A stretch of DNA of 64,000 bases from an uncultured Flavobacteriales bacterium (GCA_943787535.1 CALSMU010000013.1:179370-243369), one strand, 5' to 3'. Counted from the first letter of the stretch, positions 31,054 through 40,345 are shown. The notes: generated by a model not told the origin, from the sequence alone. Numbers and translations are program-made.

Positions 31054-34000
31054 ATGAATAGGAGTTGTATTTTATTTTTGATTCTATTATCGAGCTTTTC
31101 TAGCTTCGTGCATTCTCAGACTCTTATAATAAACGAAGTCTCTAACGGTCCCTCTGGTAGTCAAGAATACGTAGAGTTTGTGGTGGTTGATACAAGTGCA
31201 ATATATGATTGTACTGGTTCAGCGCCTCCGTGTGTTGATATTCGTGGTTGGATATACGATGATAACAGTGGTTACCATGGAACATCTGGAATTGCATCTG
31301 GTTGTGCTCGTTTTACAAATGATCCTTTATGGTCTTGCGTTCCTGTTGGAACAATCATTTTACTTTACAACGGATTAGATCCAAACCCTGATATTCCAGC
31401 TGATGATGTTAGTTTATTGGATGGAAATTGTGTGCTTTCAGTTTCTTTAGAAAACCCACAGTTTTTTGAGTTTACAGAAACAACTCCGGGTGACATTGTT
31501 TGCAGTTACCCCGCAACTGGATGGGGAACGGATCCATCTCCGAATTGGTCGAATGTTGCAATGGCAAATGGTGGAGATTGTGCAAGGCTTGTTGATTTAA
31601 ATGGATGTGAAGTGTTTTCACTTTGCTATGGTGCTGCGAATCTGAATACAATGATTTATTTTACAGGAGTTGGAAATGATGATGTATGGTTTTTTAATGG
31701 CGGCGATCCAGCTGTGCAAGCAAACTGGAGTGAAGGGTGTGCTGGAGATATTGCTGTTTGTGGGTCGAATGATCAAACTCCGGGAGCGCCGAATAATATT
31801 GCAAATGCTGACTTTATTGGGCAGTTTAATAATAATTGTTCGGCAATACCTCCTCTAGTTGTTACTTCAACATCAATTGATGCTGGTTGTGGTTGTACAG
31901 GAACTGCTAGTATTACAGCGAGTGGTTCCATACCTGGATATACATACGAATGGTATGATATTGCTTGGCTGACTACTGGACAAACTAACGATATAGCGAC
32001 TAACTTATGTGCTGGAACTTATTACGGTATTGCTACTTCATCTATTGGTTGTGAAGATACAGTAACAGTTGTAATAAATTCTTCAGGAAGCATGACTTCT
32101 AGTAACGTTAATACTAATCCTTTGTGCTTTGGGTCATGTAATGGGACTGCCACAATCACACCCGCAGGAGGTGCAATACCTTATACTTATATTTGGAGCG
32201 GAAGTGCTAGTACTTCTGATTTTGCCAATGATTTGTGTACAGGATTTCATTCGGTTACTATTACCGATAATTTAGGGTGTGTTATTACGGATACCTTCTC
32301 GCTTTTTGAACCACCGGAACTTACTTTGGCAACAACTTTTGCAAGTCCTTTGTGTTTTGAAAGCTCAGATGGAAGTATTACGCTCACAGTTACTGGAGGT
32401 TCCGCAAATTACTCGTATTTATGGGACGATATTGGAGCTTCAATAACGCAGGATATATCAGGAATTCCAAGTGGAACTTATACTGTAGATGTAACTGATG
32501 CTAATAATTGTGTAGAAACTATTCAGACCGTTGTAACAGCTCCATTGCAGTTGACTCTCAATACTTTAACGGATTCAGTCTCGTGCAGTGGGTTGTGTGA
32601 TGGAGAAATTTCCGCGGCAATAACCGGTGGGGGCACTAGTCCTTTTCAATTTAGTTTAGATAATGTAAATTTTAATGGTTCCGGAAATTTTGGATCACTA
32701 TGCGAAGGTGTTTACTCCGTTTATATTTTGGATAATCAAGCATGTTTGGATTCGATTATTGTTGAAGTATTTGCTCAATCTGTTCTTGCTGATGCTTCTA
32801 TTGGCCCGGTTGTTAATCTATGCGAAAACATCTCTCCGGTGCAATTATTTGCTGCTGATCCCGGAGGTACTTGGTCCGGAACGGGTATTTCTAATAGTGC
32901 TTTAGGTATTTTCGACCCTGCGCTTGCTTCTTCAGGAATTCATCAAATTATCTATACTATTCCGGGTGTTTGCGGCGATGCTGACACTGTTTTAATTGAA
33001 GTTATACCAGCTGACAACGTTTTAATTACTGCAGTGGCTGATGTTTGTGAAGATGCCCCTAGTTTTAATCTCTCTGTGCAAAGTGGTGGAGGTTCATGGT
33101 TTGGAACTGGCATTACAAATAGTTTAACAGGTGAATTTTCTCCAGCGGTTTCTGGAGTTGGTTCTTTCATGGTTTATTATTCTACGAATGGAGTTTGTCC
33201 GCAAACTGATTCTGTAGAACAAGTGGTATGGTCTAATGATATTCCTATTATAGGTGTTGTTGAATCAATGTGTTTAAACGATGCACCTATTAATTTATCA
33301 GCCAATTTACAGGGAGGTACTTGGTCTGGATTGGGAATAACAGATCCAATTTTAGGAACATTCGATCCTTCGGTTGCTGGCTCAGGAAGCCATATAGTGA
33401 CGTACAGTTTAAATTCATTATGTGGTGGAAGTGATGTTATAATAATAATTGTAAATGGATCTCAGCCAGGCAATATTGTTCTTAGCAACGTAGTCGGATG
33501 TGTACCTTTAACAGTAAATTTTTCCAGTACCATTGCTGGAAATAATCAGAGCTGTTTGTGGGATTTAGGGAATGGAACTCAATTGAGTAATTGTAATCCC
33601 TTTGATTATACGTTTACAGAGCAAGGTTGTTATGATGTTTCTTTAACGATAGTAGATTCTATGGGCTGTGTTTCTATTATTTCGGCAGCATCACAAGTTT
33701 GTACTAATCAAAGTCCTGCTGCGGATTTTTCTTATTTGCCTTCAGAAGTTCTAGTTTATGATGCATTTGTGCAGTTTACAAATGAGAGTTCAAATGCAAG
33801 CAATTATGAATGGTTTTTTGATGATAACTTGATTGGCTCAGATGTAGATTTTTCCTATGATTTTGAAAATAATGGTGTTGGTGTATATCCTATTTGTTTG
33901 GTTGCCGAAAATACTTTAGGTTGTCAGGATACAATTTGTCAAGAAGTTAATGTGATAGCAGATTTTTCAATATATGTTCCCAATGCCTTTTCTCCGGATG

Positions 34001-34245
34001 GAGATGGAAATAATGAATATTTTTTCCCTGTACTTAATGGACCATTTCCTGAGGATTTCACGTTGTATGTTTTTGATAGATGGGGTGCGCTTATTTTTGT
34101 TACAAATGATCACCTTGCCAAATGGGATGGTTCTTTTCGCGGTAGGGCAGTACAACAAGATGTTTATGTTTGGAAAATTTCATACAGAGAAGCCGGTAAT
34201 GATGAGGAAAATGTTATTGGAGGTCACGTAAGCTTGATAAGGTAA
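31054..34245 (+). CDS. large secreted protein with lamin-tail-like N-terminus, SprB-type repeats, PKD-like domains and T9SS type B C-terminal domain
   Basis: LIINEVSNGPSGSQEYVEFVV; repeated CFGSCNGTATITPAGG...Y.Y.WS / VTDNLGC; GGTWSGTGIS repeats; C-term VPNAFSPDGDGNNEYF...VFDRWGALIFVTND...WDGSFRG...DVYVWKI. Confidence 0.9.
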   Translation: MNRSCILFLILLSSFSSFVHSQTLIINEVSNGPSGSQEYVEFVVVDTSAIYDCTGSAPPCVDIRGWIYDDNSGYHGTSGIASGCARFTNDPLWSCVPVGTIILLYNGLDPNPDIPADDVSLLDGNCVLSVSLENPQFFEFTETTPGDIVCSYPATGWGTDPSPNWSNVAMANGGDCARLVDLNGCEVFSLCYGAANLNTMIYFTGVGNDDVWFFNGGDPAVQANWSEGCAGDIAVCGSNDQTPGAPNNIANADFIGQFNNNCSAIPPLVVTSTSIDAGCGCTGTASITASGSIPGYTYEWYDIAWLTTGQTNDIATNLCAGTYYGIATSSIGCEDTVTVVINSSGSMTSSNVNTNPLCFGSCNGTATITPAGGAIPYTYIWSGSASTSDFANDLCTGFHSVTITDNLGCVITDTFSLFEPPELTLATTFASPLCFESSDGSITLTVTGGSANYSYLWDDIGASITQDISGIPSGTYTVDVTDANNCVETIQTVVTAPLQLTLNTLTDSVSCSGLCDGEISAAITGGGTSPFQFSLDNVNFNGSGNFGSLCEGVYSVYILDNQACLDSIIVEVFAQSVLADASIGPVVNLCENISPVQLFAADPGGTWSGTGISNSALGIFDPALASSGIHQIIYTIPGVCGDADTVLIEVIPADNVLITAVADVCEDAPSFNLSVQSGGGSWFGTGITNSLTGEFSPAVSGVGSFMVYYSTNGVCPQTDSVEQVVWSNDIPIIGVVESMCLNDAPINLSANLQGGTWSGLGITDPILGTFDPSVAGSGSHIVTYSLNSLCGGSDVIIIIVNGSQPGNIVLSNVVGCVPLTVNFSSTIAGNNQSCLWDLGNGTQLSNCNPFDYTFTEQGCYDVSLTIVDSMGCVSIISAASQVCTNQSPAADFSYLPSEVLVYDAFVQFTNESSNASNYEWFFDDNLIGSDVDFSYDFENNGVGVYPICLVAENTLGCQDTICQEVNVIADFSIYVPNAFSPDGDGNNEYFFPVLNGPFPEDFTLYVFDRWGALIFVTNDHLAKWDGSFRGRAVQQDVYVWKISYREAGNDEENVIGGHVSLIR

Positions 34246-34270
34246 TTAGGTTAACATTGTATTTATAGTT

Positions 34271-34278
34271 TATCTTTG
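34271..34278 (+). promoter_or_regulatory. -7 element TATCTTTG immediately upstream of trmD
   Basis: TAnnTTTG ending 4 nt before the ATG at 34283. Confidence 0.5.
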
Positions 34279-34282
34279 CACT

Positions 34283-34957
34283 ATGAGAATTGATATTATC
34301 AGCGCTGTTCCATCCTTATTAACAAGCCCATTTTCGGATTCAATTTTGAAAAGAGCCCAAAACAAAGGTTTAGTTGAAGTAGTTGTTCATGATTTGAGGG
34401 ATTATACGACTAATAAACATAAAAAAATAGATGATTATGCTTTTGGCGGAGGTGCCGGAATGGTAATGACTATTCAGCCAATTGATGCATGTATTACTGA
34501 ATTGAAAAGCCAAAGAGTTTATGATGAAGTAATTTATATGACACCAGATGGCGAAAAATTAAATCAACAGATTTGTAATAAATTATCATCCTTAACAAAC
34601 ATAATTGTTTTGTGTGGTCATTACAAAGGGATCGATGAGAGGGTACGGGAAATGTTTATTACAAGAGAGATTTCTATTGGGGACTATGTTCTTTCGGGAG
34701 GAGAGTTAGGTGCAGCAGTTCTTGCAGATAGCATTATTCGTTTGATCCCAGGGGTTTTAAATGATGAAACTTCAGCCTTAACAGATTCATTTCAAGATGA
34801 TTTATTATCCCCTCCAATATATACTAGACCAGCAGATTATAATGGAGAGAAAGTGCCAGAAATACTTACTTCTGGAAATGAGAGAGCTATTGAAGAATGG
34901 AGAATGCAACAAGCTATTGAACGAACAAAAAAACGCAGGCCTGATTTATTAGATTAA
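34283..34957 (+). CDS. trmD: tRNA (guanine(37)-N1)-methyltransferase
   Basis: [52 protein letters not shown]. Confidence 0.97.
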   Translation: MRIDIISAVPSLLTSPFSDSILKRAQNKGLVEVVVHDLRDYTTNKHKKIDDYAFGGGAGMVMTIQPIDACITELKSQRVYDEVIYMTPDGEKLNQQICNKLSSLTNIIVLCGHYKGIDERVREMFITREISIGDYVLSGGELGAAVLADSIIRLIPGVLNDETSALTDSFQDDLLSPPIYTRPADYNGEKVPEILTSGNERAIEEWRMQQAIERTKKRRPDLLD

Positions 34958-35039
34958 ATAATCTTGCATATGGTGTTGTATATAAATAATTATTCGTAAC
35001 ATTGCAGCCCGAAATTGAGGAAGAACAAACACATAAGTA

Positions 35040-35396
35040 ATGGATATTATTAAAGAAATAGAGAACGAAATTAACGAAATGAAAGATTGGCCAAAGTTTA
35101 GTGCTGGTGATACGTTAGTCGTTACATATAAGATTAAAGAGGGAGATAAAGAAAGATTACAGTCTTTTCAAGGTGTAGTTCTTCAAAGAAGAGGTGAAGG
35201 TGTTAACGAGACATTTACAATTCGTAAAATGTCAGGTAATACTGCAGTTGAAAGAATTTTCCCAATTGCTTCTCCATTTTTGGAAGAAATTAAAATTGTC
35301 AAGAAAGGTGCTGTTCGTAGATCACGTATCTTTTATCTGAGAAATAGAAGAGGTAAGTCTGCTAGAATTAAAGAAAAGAGAGTTTTTTCATCGTAA
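35040..35396 (+). CDS. rplS: 50S ribosomal protein L19
   Basis: FSAGDTLVVTYKIKEGDKERLQSFQGVVLQRRGEG...YLRNRRGKSARIKE. Confidence 0.97.
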   Translation: MDIIKEIENEINEMKDWPKFSAGDTLVVTYKIKEGDKERLQSFQGVVLQRRGEGVNETFTIRKMSGNTAVERIFPIASPFLEEIKIVKKGAVRRSRIFYLRNRRGKSARIKEKRVFSS

Positions 35397-35417
35397 GAAA
35401 TTTTTATTGGAATATTT

Positions 35418-35447
35418 TAAAAGCACCAATTAGTGGTGCTTTTTTTG
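35418..35447 (+). terminator. Rho-independent terminator of trmD-rplS
   Basis: aaagcaccaattagtggtgctttttttg hairpin plus T-tract. Confidence 0.88.
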
Positions 35448-35502
35448 TTATGAATAATAAACAAATATTTTACCTAAAAAGTTTTTGGTTGTTTATTACT
35501 TC

Positions 35503-35510
35503 TATTTTTG
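35503..35510 (+). promoter_or_regulatory. -7 element TATTTTTG for the MbnP/MbnH-containing operon
   Basis: TAnnTTTG match with TTTG at 35484-35487 upstream; lies 4 nt before in-frame GTG 35515. Confidence 0.5.
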
Positions 35511-35514
35511 TAGC

Positions 35515-35901
35515 GTGAGATACCCCTTTTTTATAAGTATTTACTTTTTTATAACTGTGTTGTTTTCGGGTACATTTTGGCAAACTTTTATTGTCTTTGA
35601 TTTTCTATTTCATCAAGAAGAGATTATTAGTGAAAAGTGCATTAATAAGGATAGACCAGAAATGCATTGTCATGGAGCATGTTATTTGAATAAACAATTA
35701 GCTATAGTTGAGATTTCGGTACCTCCTGGTGAGAAAGTTTCAACTGTATCGCTTGACTTTTGGTTACTTTCTTACCAAGATAAATATCAAGTCAGGTTCA
35801 TGGGAGATCTTGAAGTGAATTTACAGGTTATGAATAATTCAAAAAAAGACTTGGCTTTGGGCCAGTTATCCGATATTTTCCATCCACCGCAATTTATTTA
35901 A
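35515..35901 (+). CDS. small membrane-anchored protein with CxHCHGACYLNKQL motif, possible metal-related function
   Basis: ORF given as 35485..35901 (TTG start); GTG at 35515 better placed relative to the -7 element; N-terminal TM then CINKDRPEMHCHGACYLNKQLA. Confidence 0.65.
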   Translation: MRYPFFISIYFFITVLFSGTFWQTFIVFDFLFHQEEIISEKCINKDRPEMHCHGACYLNKQLAIVEISVPPGEKVSTVSLDFWLLSYQDKYQVRFMGDLEVNLQVMNNSKKDLALGQLSDIFHPPQFI

Positions 35902-35933
35902 GTACCTAAATATTAATTAAATAAATTTGATAA

Positions 35934-36869
35934 ATGAGAAAGTTATTGTTATTGACTTTTCTCTTGATCAGTCTTGTCGGGTTGGCATGTGAACATTGTA
36001 ATGTTTACTTAAATATTTCACCAGGAGATTATAAAAATTCATTTGGAATTTTTATGCGGTCTCGCACTATGCTGGGGGATTATAATTTAAGTGGACAGAA
36101 TTATTTAAAACACACAAGCCATAATTCGCAATCTGGATTTTTAGGGAATCAAGTCAGAGAAGAATACAACATATATGAAGTAAGAGGGAATTTTTACTTT
36201 AAAGAAAGGTGGAACACTATTATTGTGTTGCCATTTGTTCAAAATGTCCAATACATTAATGATATTGCTAAATATAATGTTAGCGGTGTAGGTGATCCTA
36301 TCCTTTTGCAACGTTTCCAGCTTTACAGCACAAAACTTACAGAGGACACTTCTAAATTTGTGCATAGAGTAACTGTTGGAATTGGCATAAAAATACCATT
36401 AGGAAGTATTGAGAGAGAATATCTTTATGGAAAACCAAATCTTGACCTTCAACCTGGTACGGGAAGTTGGGATGCATTGGGCTCTTTTTCTTATGTTGTA
36501 AGAAAACAAAAAGTTGGATTAATTTTTAATTCAAATATTAAATTAAATTCTGCTAATGAAAATAAATACCAATATGGAAATACTACAAACGTAACGGCTA
36601 ACGTTTTTTATATGTTTCGTATAAGAAAAGCTACTTTTGTTCCTTTTTATGGTACTTATTATGAAAAAGCAAATTATGATAGAAACTCGGATATTTATAC
36701 TGATACAGGAGGGAGTTCCTGGTATAGCGATATAGGGTTTAAGTTAAATGTGAAAAATTTATTATTAACCTCTAATGTGCAATTTGCTTTTGAAAATAAT
36801 TTAAATGGAATAAATCAACTTGTTCCAAAAGCAAGATTAATCATTGGATTAAATTACTTATTGAAATGA
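35934..36869 (+). CDS. outer-membrane beta-barrel-like hypothetical protein in operon with MbnP-like gene
   Basis: Signal peptide; CEHCNVYLNISPGDYKNSFGIFMRSR; alternating beta-strand pattern; stop overlaps the next ATG (ATGA at 36866). Confidence 0.7.
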   Translation: MRKLLLLTFLLISLVGLACEHCNVYLNISPGDYKNSFGIFMRSRTMLGDYNLSGQNYLKHTSHNSQSGFLGNQVREEYNIYEVRGNFYFKERWNTIIVLPFVQNVQYINDIAKYNVSGVGDPILLQRFQLYSTKLTEDTSKFVHRVTVGIGIKIPLGSIEREYLYGKPNLDLQPGTGSWDALGSFSYVVRKQKVGLIFNSNIKLNSANENKYQYGNTTNVTANVFYMFRIRKATFVPFYGTYYEKANYDRNSDIYTDTGGSSWYSDIGFKLNVKNLLLTSNVQFAFENNLNGINQLVPKARLIIGLNYLLK

Positions 36870-37711
36870 AAAAATTAAACTTTATAGTTTTAATGTTAGC
36901 TGTTTTACCTCTGGTAATTGCCAGCTGTAAAAAGAAAGGGTGCACAGATGCAACGGCTTCAAATTATGATGTCAATGCTAAAAGAGACGATGGCACTTGT
37001 ACATATGACCCACATGTAGATCCGCACATTACGCTCAATTTTGAGCATAATTTTGATGGTTCAATTGTTTCTAGTTCGAGTTTTAATCAGTTAATTTATT
37101 CAAACCAAGCTGGAAACACCCTCAGTGTTGAGCATCTAGAATATTTAGTTTCGAATATAAAATTGTACAAGTCAAATGGAGATAGTTTAGTCTTTTCGGA
37201 TTATAACTTGTTTAACTTGTCGGATGTTAATTCTCTTTCTTTTGATTTGTCTAACCATGTTGAAGAAGGGAGTTATACAGGAATCGGTTTTGACTTTGGA
37301 TTTAATTCTTCGAATAATATTTCTGGCAGCTATACTGATTTGAATGCTGTAAACTGGAGTTGGCCAGATATGTTAGGAGGTGGATACCATAACATGAAAC
37401 TTGAAGGTAAATTTATAGATACTAATACAGATACAATATCTTATGCTTATCATATGGGAAAAGCTAGAGAAATAACTGCTACTGATACTACTTTTCACGA
37501 TAACCATGCGTTTATCAAATTGAATACTTCTTTCAATATTGAAAATGATGCTTCAATTTCAATTGATATGAATATTGCTGAATGGTTTAAAAACCCAAAT
37601 ACATGGGACTTAAATGCATATAACAACATGTTGATGCCAAATTACACGGCGCAAATGATGATGAAAGATAATTCAAGTAATGTGTTTTCTTGGGGTGGAA
37701 TTGTACAATAA
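36866..37711 (+). CDS. MbnP family lipoprotein (copper-binding-protein-like)
   Basis: Lipobox IASC; GCTDATASNYDVNAKRDDGTC module; LNFEHNFDGS...LVSNIKLYKSNGD...GIGFDFGFN...VNWSWPDMLGGGYHNMKLEGKF. Confidence 0.85.
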   Translation: MKKLNFIVLMLAVLPLVIASCKKKGCTDATASNYDVNAKRDDGTCTYDPHVDPHITLNFEHNFDGSIVSSSSFNQLIYSNQAGNTLSVEHLEYLVSNIKLYKSNGDSLVFSDYNLFNLSDVNSLSFDLSNHVEEGSYTGIGFDFGFNSSNNISGSYTDLNAVNWSWPDMLGGGYHNMKLEGKFIDTNTDTISYAYHMGKAREITATDTTFHDNHAFIKLNTSFNIENDASISIDMNIAEWFKNPNTWDLNAYNNMLMPNYTAQMMMKDNSSNVFSWGGIVQ

Positions 37712-37718
37712 AAATAAT

Positions 37719-37742
37719 AAAGCGTCCAGAAATGGGCGCTTT
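37719..37742 (+). terminator. terminator/attenuator-like hairpin between the MbnP-like and di-haem peroxidase genes
   Basis: aaagcgtcc-agaaat-gggcgcttt stem (one G-U pair); poor T-tract. Confidence 0.5.
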
Positions 37743-37774
37743 ATGTTGTGATTTTATCAGATTCATATTATAAT

Positions 37775-37782
37775 TAACTTTG
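37775..37782 (+). promoter_or_regulatory. -7 element TAACTTTG upstream of the di-haem peroxidase gene
   Basis: TAnnTTTG match 22 nt before the ATG at 37804; no well-spaced -33 seen. Confidence 0.4.
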
Positions 37783-37803
37783 CCCTGTTTAATAAACTAG
37801 GCC

Positions 37804-38931
37804 ATGAGATTTAACTATTTCATAATAATAATTGCTTTTTCTCTTGCTTCATGTAAAAAATATGAAGGATGCACAGATCCTGCGGCCTTAAATTATGATG
37901 CGGCAGCAAATAGGGATAATGGATCTTGTAAATATGTTGGGGTAAATTACCCTTATGAATTAGATATTCCGAGTCAATTTGAACAACTTTTACCGGCACC
38001 AAGTATACCTGCAAATAATCCTCTGACAGAGGCTGGTGTATTGTTGGGAAGAAAATTGTTTTATGATCCGATCTTGTCTGGTAATAATACTCAGAGTTGT
38101 GCAGATTGTCACAAACAAGCCAACGGCTTTACGGATAATGGTTATCAGTTTAGTACCGGAATTGACTTGTTGGAAGGAGATCGAAATGCAATGCCTTTAT
38201 TTAATATGGCATGGAATTACAATGATACATACTTTTGGGATGGAAAGGCTTATGGTCTGGAAAATCAGGTGTTTGAGCCAGTTGCTAACCCCGTAGAAAT
38301 GCATGAAACCTGGCCCAATGCTGTTGCTAAATTGCAGTCAGATGACGAATATCCTTCTATGTTTAATACTGCTTTTGGAACGGAGACAATAGATTCCAAT
38401 TTGGTCACAATGGCAATTGCTCAATTTGAAAGAACGCTAATTTCTGGCGACTCTAGGTTTGATCAATACATACGAGGTGAGATTTCTTTAACTCCCTCTG
38501 AGTTTGCTGGTTATAATGTTTTTATGGATGAAGCAGGAGGAGATTGCTTTCACTGTCATGGAGATATAAATAATCCACTTTGGACCGATAATATATATCA
38601 TAACAATGCACTGGATGCTACATTTTCAGATTTGGGTAGAGGTGCAGTAACCGGTAATGCTGCAGATAATGGAAAGTTTAAAACCCCCTCACTTCGAAAT
38701 TTATCTTATACTGCTCCCTATATGCATGATGGAAGGTTTGCAACATTAGACGAAGTCATTAATCACTATGCTGTTGGTTTGCAAAATTCTGCAACCGTAG
38801 ATCCATTAATGAAAAATGTATTGTCAGGAGGTAATCAACTTAATCCCCAGGATAGAATTGATTTAAAAGCATTTTTATTGTCGCTTAATGATCCCAGTTT
38901 TATAACAAACCCTGATTACCAAGCTCCTTAG
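37804..38931 (+). CDS. di-haem cytochrome-c peroxidase / MbnH-MauG-like lipoprotein
   Basis: Lipobox LASC; GCTDPAALNYDAAANRDNGSC module; CADCH and CFHCH haem motifs; FKTPSLRNLSYTAPYMHDGRFATLDEVINHY. Confidence 0.9.
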   Translation: MRFNYFIIIIAFSLASCKKYEGCTDPAALNYDAAANRDNGSCKYVGVNYPYELDIPSQFEQLLPAPSIPANNPLTEAGVLLGRKLFYDPILSGNNTQSCADCHKQANGFTDNGYQFSTGIDLLEGDRNAMPLFNMAWNYNDTYFWDGKAYGLENQVFEPVANPVEMHETWPNAVAKLQSDDEYPSMFNTAFGTETIDSNLVTMAIAQFERTLISGDSRFDQYIRGEISLTPSEFAGYNVFMDEAGGDCFHCHGDINNPLWTDNIYHNNALDATFSDLGRGAVTGNAADNGKFKTPSLRNLSYTAPYMHDGRFATLDEVINHYAVGLQNSATVDPLMKNVLSGGNQLNPQDRIDLKAFLLSLNDPSFITNPDYQAP

Positions 38932-38932
38932 A

Positions 38933-39577
38933 TTATCTTAATTTTTTAATTTCACTTTTCCTACCAATTGAAGCAGTAATATAATCTGTTTTTATTGAGG
39001 CTCCTCTCGCTGGAGAATATTCCCTACCATAAAAAATAATTTGTAAATGCAGCTTATTCCAAATTTCCCGAGGAAACAATCTTTTGGCGTCTTTTTCAGT
39101 TTGGTCTACATTTTTTCCATTGGTTAAATTCCAACGATACATTAATCTATGAATATGTGTATCCACAGGAAAAGCAGGAACACCAAATGCTTGACTCATA
39201 ACAACTGAAGCAGTTTTATGTCCGACACCAGGCAGTTCTTCCAACTGTTCGAAAGATTTAGGTACCCTACCATTGTACTTGTCTAAAAGGATGTGTGATA
39301 AATCATATATAGCCTTCGATTTTCGAGGAGACAAACCACATGGTCTAATAATTTCCTTTATTTCTTCTGCAGAATGTTTAATCATTTCAGATGGAGTATT
39401 TGCCATCTTGAATAGGGCAGGAGTAACTTTATTTACACGTACATCAGTGCATTGCGCAGATAGTAAAACGGCTATTAATAATGTATATTCATCTGTGTGG
39501 TCTAGCGGAATAGGAGTCTCTGGGTAGAGTTTCTCTAATTCGTCAATGATGAATTGAACTTTTTCTTGTTTATTCAT
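38933..39577 (-). CDS. nth: endonuclease III
   Basis: LLSAQCTDVRVNKVTPALF, LEELPGVGHKTASVVMSQAFGVPAFPVDTHIHRL; 4Fe-4S Cys pattern of classical Nth not visible at C-terminus. Confidence 0.9.
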   Translation of the reverse strand: MNKQEKVQFIIDELEKLYPETPIPLDHTDEYTLLIAVLLSAQCTDVRVNKVTPALFKMANTPSEMIKHSAEEIKEIIRPCGLSPRKSKAIYDLSHILLDKYNGRVPKSFEQLEELPGVGHKTASVVMSQAFGVPAFPVDTHIHRLMYRWNLTNGKNVDQTEKDAKRLFPREIWNKLHLQIIFYGREYSPARGASIKTDYITASIGRKSEIKKLR

Positions 39578-40345
39578 CTATATCGTTTTTACAAACTCTT
39601 TCTGTAACCAACCAATTTTACCATCGCCGAATCGGATTTCATACCATAGTTCGGTTTGGTCTAATATTTTAACCTTTGTTCCTTCGTGCAGCACAAATGA
39701 AACACTTGAGTTTGCTGATGGTTGAGACATTAATTCAATGGATGGTTTGAAAATAATGGCATCTTCATTTGACATTAATCTGCTTTTATGGAGGCCAGAA
39801 AAAATAATGGAGAATATTCCAAATATCATAGAGAGAACAGCAGTATAGAAGGTTAGTTTTTTCAGTTTTCTTGATTTAGAAAATAGGTACAGAATCAACA
39901 GCAGACTACCAATGATAAATAGGTAAATTGAATTGTATGACCAGTAATTGGGGGCATTACTAACCCAGGTAAAAAACCAGTCGCTCAATTGTATCGAGTC
40001 ATTAATTTTATTTTTATCCGAAACTCTTTTGTTTGCTAACGTTAAGTTATGCAAGATATTTGGATTGCCGGGAGATAGTTTTAAAGCCTTTTCGTAATAA
40101 AGAATGGTGTTAGGAATGTCATCTATCTTATAGTAAGAATTCCCAAGGTTTAAGAAAAGCTCTGGAGAATAGTACTCTGCGCAAAGTTGCTTATATGAGT
40201 TAATTGCGGCCTCATAATTATGCTCTTCATATTGCTTGTTTCCCTCATTAAAAACACCTGTAGGGTCAGAGATATTCGCCTTGATAGAAACCGATGCAAA
40301 TAAAATAAAAATGAATATAATCCTACCTCTTAACATGTTTTTCAA
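39578..40345 (-). CDS. BatE-like TPR plus SH3 domain protein
   Basis: TPR NLGNSYYKIDDIPNTILYYEKALKLSPGNPNILHNL, TM segments, C-terminal SH3-like; position in Bat operon. Confidence 0.85.
   Translation of the reverse strand: MKNMLRGRIIFIFILFASVSIKANISDPTGVFNEGNKQYEEHNYEAAINSYKQLCAEYYSPELFLNLGNSYYKIDDIPNTILYYEKALKLSPGNPNILHNLTLANKRVSDKNKINDSIQLSDWFFTWVSNAPNYWSYNSIYLFIIGSLLLILYLFSKSRKLKKLTFYTAVLSMIFGIFSIIFSGLHKSRLMSNEDAIIFKPSIELMSQPSANSSVSFVLHEGTKVKILDQTELWYEIRFGDGKIGWLQKEFVKTI

Noticed and set aside
31178-34231. Out-of-frame ORFs within the lamin-tail/SprB-repeat gene
   Set aside because: Nested in a well-supported 1063-aa CDS; no independent evidence
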